Assembly (NCBI RefSeq): GCF_042767895.1
Contig: NC_091577.1
Coordinates: 22,429,328 to 22,444,327, forward strand
Direction: 5' to 3'
Source of the DNA: Penaeus vannamei
Lineage: Eukaryota > Arthropoda > Malacostraca > Decapoda > Penaeidae
DNA length: 15,000 nucleotides
In this document: piece by piece, positions 8,520 through 15,000 of the stretch
Layout: the number at the start of each line of letters is the position of its first letter
How positions within the stretch are numbered: the stretch's first letter is position 1
Notes under the pieces: model-generated
Database searches by the model: none
Seen by the model: only the letters and a program-made list of their open reading frames with translations
What the model was told of the DNA's origin: nothing
Program-made: the position numbers and the translations under genes

Positions 8520-9110
8520 TCGCCGTTGTTTTCTCTCTCTTTCTCATTCCATTTGTCCTTTTCTTTCCTTCCATTTCTTTCTAGCTCCTTCATTCTCCGT
8601 CTGCTTCCTTCTTCCTTCCTTCCTTTCATTCCTTCGCTCTTCCTCTTTCACTCTCCCTCTTTTCCTTTCTGTGTTTTTCCTCTCCCTCCACTCTCTCCCC
8701 CTTCCTTCCTCCTCCCTTCTTCCCTTGTTCTAAGTCTCGCTCACTCCTTCTCTCCCTTACTCCCCGATGACATTTCTCCCACTCTCCCTCTATCCTTTCT
8801 CTCTTCTTTCTTATTCTACCACTTCTCTCTCTTCCTTACCCCTTCAGTCTCCCTTTACTTCCCAACTCTTAATCTTTTCTCCCTCTGTCTGTCTGTCTGT
8901 CTGTTCTGTCTCCTTCCTGTCTGTCTGTCTGTCCTCTGTCTGTCTGTCCTCTGTCCTCCTCTCCCTCTGTCTCTCTCTCTCTCTCTCTCTTTCCCTCCCT
9001 CCCCCACTCTCCCTCTTCCTCTCAATTTCCTTCCTTCTTTCCTTCCCTCCCTCTCCCTCTTCCTTCCCTCTCCCCCCCTTTCCCCACCCTCCCCCAACCC
9101 CCTTTTCAGC
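8520..9110. repeat. Pyrimidine-rich tract with (CTGT)n core
   Basis: Irregular TTCC, CTCC and CTTT units. An interrupted (TGTC)n tetranucleotide lies at about 8886-8960, a (CT)n run at about 8966-8990, and a C-rich end at about 9056-9105. The 202-codon plus-strand frame (Ser/Leu/Phe/Pro) has only repeat composition. Confidence 0.88.
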
Positions 9111-9837
9111 GCTTGCATAAAAGCCAACACTTAATCCCACTGCAACTTGCAACAACCGCGCATAGTCTCTCGTTGCGAACGGGTTTTCAAGAAAGAACAG
9201 AAATTGGTTGATGTTTGTGGTTTGGGAAAACTTGCTTGTTTACCTGCGTGTTTAAGTGGTTGTTTGCTTGTCTGCTTGTTTGTGTCGGTTCCTGGTATTT
9301 ATTCGTGAGTTTTTTTTTTTCTTTTTATTTTATATGTTAACAATCTATCAAAAGTAAGAAAGAGAGAGAGAAATGGCGGGGGGCGGGGAGACAGGGAGAT
9401 AGAGGTAGAAATAGATAGAGAGAGGGGGGGGGGAAGGTGGGAGGGGGAGACAGGGAGATCGAGATATATAGATTGATAGAGAGAAAAAAAAAATAGAATA
9501 AAAATTAACGAACAGATATTGGATATGTACACTGGCTTTCACACCACAAACAACACTAATTTGTAAAATTATACAACGAAATGATGCTTTAAACAAAACG
9601 AAATGGTACATACATCTCATGTAACACCGACAACAATAATAATTGTAATGATAAAACTTAGATATTTATCGCTGAATATTTCGCAAAATAAATTAGTTTC
9701 CCCTAAAAAGAAAAAAACGGAAGCGGTAGAAAATGGGATTTGTATCATTTGTCACCAAGCTTTCAGGTAAAATTCTTCCGTAAATACCTGTCTGTTTTCC
9801 TTGTCAAGCGTTAAATTCGATTGCCTTTGAGAACTTC
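9111..9837. other. Mostly unique DNA, no gene recognised
   Basis: The longest mostly unique island upstream of the FTP exons. It includes a TTGTTTGCTTG-rich part (9230-9285), a short GAGA/GGGG tract (9358-9485) and A/T-rich sequence (9486-9837). I looked on the minus strand for a signal-peptide exon of the FTP gene. A short hydrophobic frame near 9155-9100 lacks an ATG, so nothing is called. Confidence 0.6.
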
Positions 9838-9959
9838 TTGAAAGAGAGTGGGAGAGAGGGAGGGAGAGGGAGAGGGAGAGGGAGAGGGAGAGGGAGAGGG
9901 AGGGAGAGGGAGAGAGAGGGAGAGGGAGATAGAGAGAGGGAGGGAGAGGGAATGGGAGA

Positions 9960-10044
<85 letters not shown>
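9838..10044. repeat. (GGGAGA)n then (GA)n tract
   Basis: GAGAGGGA-type hexamers run from about 9850 to 9960, followed by an uninterrupted (GA)n from 9964 to 10044 (about 81 bp). It forms the purine arm of an inverted arrangement with the CT tract at 10085. Confidence 0.95.
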
Positions 10045-10045
<1 letters not shown>

Positions 10046-10084
10046 GCAACAGAAGACCGATTTGAAAGATGAGACATTCTTCTC

Positions 10085-10164
<80 letters not shown>

Positions 10165-10220
10165 ACTCTCTCTCTCTCTCACCACTCACTCACTCACTCA
10201 CTCTCTCTCTCTCTCTCTGC
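10085..10220. repeat. (CT)n tract, inverted relative to the GA tract at 9964
   Basis: CT runs at 10085-10100 and 10101-10158 (58 bp perfect), then CACT and ACTC variants to about 10218. It lies 40 bp from the end of the (GA)n run, so the two can pair as a long hairpin or cruciform. The 138-codon frame through it is a repeat translation. Confidence 0.95.
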
Positions 10221-10522
10221 CTTTTTCCTTATCTCTTAATCCTTCATCTTTCCTCTTCCCTATTCCGCTCTCACTCTTGCCTAGTTCCTCCCTTTTCTTC
10301 CCTTCCCCTCTCCCCCCCCCTTCTCCCTCCCTCCCTCTCCTCTATATCTTTCCCATTTTTTTCTAGAATCTGTCAAGCATTTCGGACAAGTTCCAAGAAC
10401 TCCATGGTTGACCGGCTAGAGATTATTCATTCGAATCCGTTGATTTTTGGATTCAGATGGCTGGCGATGGACACGTGATACCGGTCAACAGATTTTTATT
10501 TCTAATTCTAAGCGTCTCTTGG
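10221..10522. other. Pyrimidine-rich then unique DNA with a 9-bp inverted repeat
   Basis: CT/CCCTC-rich to about 10365, then a unique island to 10522. The island has GTTGACCGG at 10407-10415 matched inverted by CCGGTCAAC at 10481-10489, and an inner GAATCC/GGATTC pair at 10433-10438 and 10449-10454. No coding exon or tRNA is recognised. A TTCGAATCC stretch resembles a tRNA T-arm, but no other tRNA parts are present. Confidence 0.55.
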
Positions 10523-10890
10523 TTTTGTTGTTGTTGTTGTTGTTGTTTATGTTGTTGTGGTGGTAGACGTCTTTGTTGTTGTTGCCACTGTTGTTGTGGT
10601 TGTCATTGTTGTTGGTGTTATCTTCAGTGTTGTTGTTGTTATAGTTATTGCTGTTGTCTTTGTTGTTGTGATCATTGTTGTCGTTGTTATTGTAGTCATT
10701 GTTATTGTCGTTGTTGTTATTGTAGTCTTTGTTATTGTCGTTGTTGTGCTCATTGTTGTTGTAGTCATTGTTGTTGTCGTCGTCCCTGTTGTTGTTGTTT
10801 ATATTTTTGTTGTTGTTATTGTTCCTTATGATGTTGTGGTCTTCGTCGTCGTCATTGTTGTTGTTATCGTTGGTGATGCTGCTTGTTTGT
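10523..10890. repeat. (GTT)n degenerate triplet array
   Basis: TTG/GTT triplets with frequent substitutions. A higher-order unit containing GTAGTC recurs at 10692, 10722 and 10761 (30- and 39-bp spacing). Open frames of Val/Cys or Thr on either strand come from the triplet periodicity. Confidence 0.93.
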
Positions 10891-10974
10891 TTATTGGCTT
10901 ACTTTAGTTTTATGGCTACCTTTGCTTGTTTGGGAAGAATCTATACTTATTTGATACTTCCCTTTATCTGCTTC

Positions 10975-11470
10975 TATTTCTATTTCTCTCTTTCCCTCTC
11001 CTCTCTTCCTATCCTCCCCTCCTTCCCTACTCCCCTTCCACCACCCTCCCCCTCGAATTCCCTTAGCCCATCACACTCCCTCCACCTCCCTCTTTCACGG
11101 CTTCTTCCTCCAACTCCCTCTCCTTTCCCCTCCATCTCCCTCCAACTCCCCTTCCACCACCTCTTAAGTCCCCCACCTTGCCTCATGTCCCTCCTCAGCA
11201 AGATACACCCCCTCCACCTCCTCCAACTCCCGCCCCTCCACCTTCCTTCCCCTCACATCCTCACCTCCCATCACAGATTCTTCCAATCCCCTTCCATCTC
11301 CCCCTCCAACTCCACCTCCACCTTCCTCCCCCACAAATATCCTCATCCCCCATCACATTCCCTCCACCTCCTCCTCCACCTCCCCCTCCACCTCCCTCCC
11401 GCACGGATTCTTCCTTCCTCCACCTCCCCCTCAACCCCCCCCCCTCCCTCCCTCACGGATTCTTCCTCCT
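10975..11470. repeat. Pyrimidine-rich CCACCTCC/CCAACTCC minisatellite
   Basis: Repeats of CTCCACCTCCCCCTCCAAC type, with blocks ending in ACGGATTCTTCCTCC (about 11402 and 11454) and CACAGATTCTTCC (about 11271). About 85 bp of unique T-rich DNA precede it (10891-10974). Confidence 0.85.
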
Positions 11471-11540
11471 CGCCGGTCAGCTGGCGATGACATTGATTTC
11501 GCATCAGGAGATCAAGACGAAATCTCCGGAGATCAGGGAG
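11471..11540. other. Short unique island with a 12-bp palindrome
   Basis: About 70 bp of unique sequence between a pyrimidine tract and a purine tract. It contains the perfect palindrome ATCTCCGGAGAT at 11523-11534, with GGAGATCA as a direct repeat around it. Too short to support a gene. Confidence 0.5.
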
Positions 11541-12365
<825 letters not shown>

Positions 12366-12505
12366 AAGAGAGGCGAGGCGTCGATTTTTAATATCTGGGT
12401 TGTTATTAAGTTGTCCTTTGTGCCGCGTCATCGTTTAATTACCGCTCATTGTCCTCTGGCATCGTCTTTATTGATGAAGATGTTGACTGAGATGCATGCG
12501 GATGA
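12366..12505. other. Unique island, no gene recognised
   Basis: About 140 bp of unique, balanced-composition sequence between two purine tracts. On the minus strand a short frame continues from the repeat, but it shows no family resemblance and no clear acceptor/donor pair. I see nothing callable. Confidence 0.5.
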
Positions 12506-12864
12506 CAGGGAGGGGGGAGGGGGAGGGATGGAGGAGGGGGATTTTGGGAAGGGGGGAAGGGGCGGAGAGGGAGGGAGGGAAGGGGAAGGGGGGAGGGGGA
12601 CGGAAGGGAAGGGGGGGAAGGGAAGGGGAGAGAGAGAGAGAGAAAGTGGAGGGAGGGAGGGAAGGGAGAGGTAGGAAAGGGAGGGAAGGGAGGGAAGGAG
12701 GAAGAAAGGGAGGGAGAGAAATTAGGGAAAGGGAGGGAAGGAGGAAGGAAGGGGAGAAAGAGAGAAAGTGGAAAAGAATTTGGGAAAGGGAGGAAAGGAG
12801 AGAGAGATAAAGTGGAGGTAGGGAGGCAGGGAGGGAGGAAAGGAACAAGGAAGGAAGGGAGAGA
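12506..12864. repeat. Purine-rich GGGA/GGAAGG tract
   Basis: GGGAGGGAAGGGG-type repeats with GAGAGAAAGTGGA blocks recurring near 12636, 12759 and 12804. It switches abruptly to pyrimidine at about 12866. Confidence 0.9.
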
Positions 12865-12865
12865 C

Positions 12866-13363
12866 ATTCCATTCCCTTCCTCTATCATTTTCACCAGCCC
12901 ATTCTTCCTTCCCCCTCTCTGACCCTGCAATTCTTTCATTCCTACCTCTCCTTCCCCCGCCTTACTTCCCATACTTCTTCCCTCCGTCTCTCCCTCCTTT
13001 CCCCCTTTCGCCTTTCTCTCCTCCCACCCTCCTTCCCTCTTTCTCTCTCCTCATTCTCCCTCCTCCCTTCTTCCCTTCCTCAAACCCTCCTTCTCTTCCC
13101 TCCCTCCCTCCTTCCTCAGTCTCCTCTCTCCTCCCTCCCTCCCTCCCTCCCTCCCTCCCTCCACTTCCTCCTTCCTCACCTCCCCCTCCTCCCTCCCTCT
13201 CTCTTCCTCCCCTTCCTCCCTCCCTCCCCTTCCTCCCTCCTCCTCCTCCCTCCTCCCTTCCTCCCTCCCTCCTCCTTCCTCTCTCTCCTCCTCCCTCCCT
13301 CCTCCTCCCTTCCTCTCTCTCTCTCTCCTTCCTTCTTCCTCCCTCCCTCCCTCCCTCCCTCCC
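12866..13363. repeat. Pyrimidine-rich CCTC/CTTCC tract
   Basis: CCTT and CCCTCC repeats, becoming pure (CCCT)n/(CTCC)n from about 13080 to 13362. It is inverted in strand sense relative to the tract just before it. Confidence 0.92.
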
Positions 13364-13511
13364 GGCCATCACTTCAGCGATTCACACACCGTCTCCATTG
13401 GCTTTGCTTCCTCGCCTCAAAATCTCCGGGTAAAAACTTCCTTCTGAAGTTAGAAACAAGAAACGGCCCAACTTTGGAGCTGTTTTGATAAGCCAATCGT
13501 GATGGACTTAC
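13364..13511. other. Unique island with nested inverted repeats
   Basis: About 148 bp of unique DNA. CCATCAC (13366-13372) pairs with GTGATGG (13499-13505), ATTGGCTT (13397-13404) with AAGCCAAT (13490-13497), and inside them AACTTC-CTTCT-GAAGTT (13435-13451) is a perfect 6-bp stem with a 5-nt loop. No open frame of interest. Confidence 0.55.
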
Positions 13512-14015
13512 ACCCTCTCTCTCTCTCTCTTTCTCGTTCTCGATCTCGCTCTCTCTCTCTCTCTAGTTCTCGCTCTCGCTCTCTCTCTCTCTCTCTAGTT
13601 CTCGCTCTCGCTCTCGCTCTTTCTCTTTCTCTTTCTCTCTCTCTCTAGTTCTCGCTCTCGCTCTTCCTCTCTTTCTCTTTCTCTTTATCTTTCTCTTTCC
13701 CTTTCTCTCTCTCTCTCTAGTTCTCGCTCTCGCTCCTCCTCTCTTTCTCTTTCTCTTTCTCTCTCTCTCTCTCTAGTTCTCGCTCTCGCTCTTTCTCTTT
13801 CTCTCTTTCTCTCGCTCTCGTTTCCTTTCTCTTTCTCTTTCTCGCTCTCTCTCTTTCTTTCTTTTCCCCCCTTCTCTCTCTGTCTTTCTTTCTCTTTCTC
13901 TGGCTTTCTCTCTTTCTCTCTCTCATTCCTTCCCTCCCTCCCTCTCTCCCCTCTTCCTCTTCCTCTCTTTCCCTCCCTCTCTTTCCCTCCCTCTCCCTCT
14001 CTCTCCCCCCTGTCT
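13512..14015. repeat. (CT)n with CTAGTTCTCGCTCTCGCTC minisatellite
   Basis: CTAGTTCTCGCTCTCGCTC cores occur with AGTT at 13565, 13597, 13647, 13719 and 13775, separated by variable (CTTT)n/(CT)n spacers. Spacing grows from 32 to 72 bp because the spacers expand independently. Beyond 13800 it grades into TTTC and CCCTC repeats. Confidence 0.92.
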
Positions 14016-14269
14016 CTCTTTTGTTACCAATATCAATACCAACACTGACAGTACATCATAATACCACGAACCAGGGTTGGGATGGAACACAACAACAATA
14101 ACAGTAATAAAAATGTTCCCGAGAGATGTCGATGACTCTGTTCGATGCAACATACCTGAGCCTTATCGTTGCAGTGACACGTATCACTCACCTGTCAATT
14201 CTCAAATCATTGTCATCATTTACCTGTCCAGCTGTCAGCAGTAATCACCTCCCTATGTTTATCTATGCC
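14016..14269. other. Unique island, no gene recognised
   Basis: About 250 bp of unique DNA. Three minus-strand donor-like sequences (CTCAG/GTATG with GT at 14155, GACAG/GTGAG at 14191, GACAG/GTAAA at 14223) lie within 70 bp. No frame upstream of them looks like protein, so no exon is called. Confidence 0.5.
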
Positions 14270-14793
14270 GTGGTGGTGGTGGTGGTGGTGGTGGTGGTGG
14301 TGGTGGTGGTGGTGGTGGTGGTATTGGTGTTGGTGGTATTGGTGTTGGTGGTATTGGTGTTGGTGGTATTGGTGTTGGTGGTATTGGTGTTGGTGGTATT
14401 GGTGTTGGTGGTATTGGTGTTGGTGGTATTGGTGTTGGTGGTATTGGTGTTGGTGATGGTGGTGGTGGTGGTGGTGGTAGTAGTAGTGGTGGTGGTGGTG
14501 GTGGTGGTAGTAGTAGTGGTGGTGGTGGTGGTGGTGGTAGTAGTAGTGGTGGTGGTGATGTTGATGTTGGTGGTGATGTTGATGTTGAGTGGTGGTGGTG
14601 GTGATGGTGGTAGTAGTAGTGGTGCATGGTGGTGGTGGTGATGATGGTAGTAGTAGGTGGTGGTGGTGGTGGTGGTGGTGGTGGTAGTAGTAGTGGTGGT
14701 GGTGGTGGTGGTGGCGGTGGTGATGGTGGTGGTAGTAGTAGTAGGTGGTGGTGGTAAAGGTGGTGGTGGTGGTAGTAGTAAGTGGTGGTGAAA
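14270..14793. repeat. (GGT)n array with perfect 15-bp and 30-bp higher-order repeats
   Basis: Starts as (GGT)n, then nine exact copies of the 15-mer GTATTGGTGTTGGTG (14321-14455). Next comes a 30-bp unit with GGTAGTAGTAGTGGT (TAG at 14478, 14508, 14538), then variants with GATGTTGATGTTG and further GGTAGTAGTAG blocks to 14793. The 171-codon Val/Leu plus-strand frame stays open only because every unit is a multiple of three. Confidence 0.95.
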
Positions 14794-15000
14794 GAGGAGA
14801 CGGAAATGGAGAAGGAGAAGGAGAAGGAGAGGGAGAAGAAGAAGAAGAAAGAAGAAGAGGAAACAGAAGAAAGAAGAAAAAAGAAAGAAGGAAGAAAAAA
14901 GGAAACAGAATAAAAAAGAAGGAAGAAAAAAAGAAACGGAAGAAAGAAGAAAAAGGAGGAAGAAGAAAGAAGAAAAAAAGAAAGAAGGGAGAAGAAAGAG
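14794..15000. repeat. GAA/GGAGAA-rich purine tract, runs off the window
   Basis: GGAGAAGGAGAAG units pass into AAGAAGAAAGAAG and AAAAAGAAAGAAGG repeats up to the window edge, with GGAAACAGAA cores near 14859, 14900 and 14932. Confidence 0.9.

Noticed and set aside
9100..9155. Minus-strand hydrophobic stretch (LLQVAVGLSVGFYASA) as a signal-peptide exon for the FTP gene
   Set aside because: There is no in-frame ATG, and it runs directly into a purine-repeat translation without a convincing donor site.
10428..10440. TTCGAATCC resembling a tRNA T-arm (RNA polymerase III box B)
   Set aside because: No box A, no D-arm or anticodon stem at the right distance, and no matching acceptor stem. Probably chance, at most a remnant.
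14150..14230. Three minus-strand splice-donor-like sites
   Set aside because: No acceptor with an open, protein-like frame precedes any of them. GACAGGT-type words are short enough to occur by chance.

Overview
This is a eukaryotic, almost certainly animal, window. It has GT-AG introns, G+C-rich exons set in A/T-rich and simple-repeat DNA, and a very high density of microsatellites and minisatellites. That repeat load, together with a secreted fucolectin-type (FTP, F-type lectin-like) domain, best fits a decapod crustacean such as a penaeid shrimp. The organism is inferred; nothing in the sequence proves it.

The only gene I can support is on the minus strand and is the 3' end of a larger gene. 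Three exons, 6230-5997, 4911-4767 and 3031-2905, join in frame through GT-AG introns of phase 1 and phase 2. They encode 168 residues of one C-terminal FTP domain and end in TGA. A third intron, also phase 1, enters the first visible exon, so the 5' part (signal peptide and any other domains) lies upstream. I could not find it between 6231 and 15000. The domain keeps its structural cysteines and the AVDGN, VDLGK, GRY and LCEV signatures. It lacks the canonical fucose-binding His and the Arg-x-Asp motif.

Layout: 1-1260 is unique A/T-rich DNA with nothing recognisable. 1268-1367 is a (GA)50 tract. 1438-2904 is pyrimidine-rich DNA holding a degenerate ~45-bp minisatellite that abuts the stop codon. 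2905-6230 is the gene end; its introns hold a ~300-bp TG tract, a TTAA-bounded MITE-like element whose right end has been amplified into a ~100-bp tandem array, T/G homopolymer repeats and duplicated CT-rich blocks. 6231-15000 is a succession of simple-repeat domains (GGT, poly-A, GGA, GA, AAT, CT, GTT, CCT, GGGA, CTCG, GGT, GAA) separated by unique islands of about 70 to 750 bp in which I recognise no gene.

All the long open frames in the repeat blocks (SLSLSL, RERERE, TLTLTH, VVVLVL and similar) are translations of microsatellites and are not annotated as genes.
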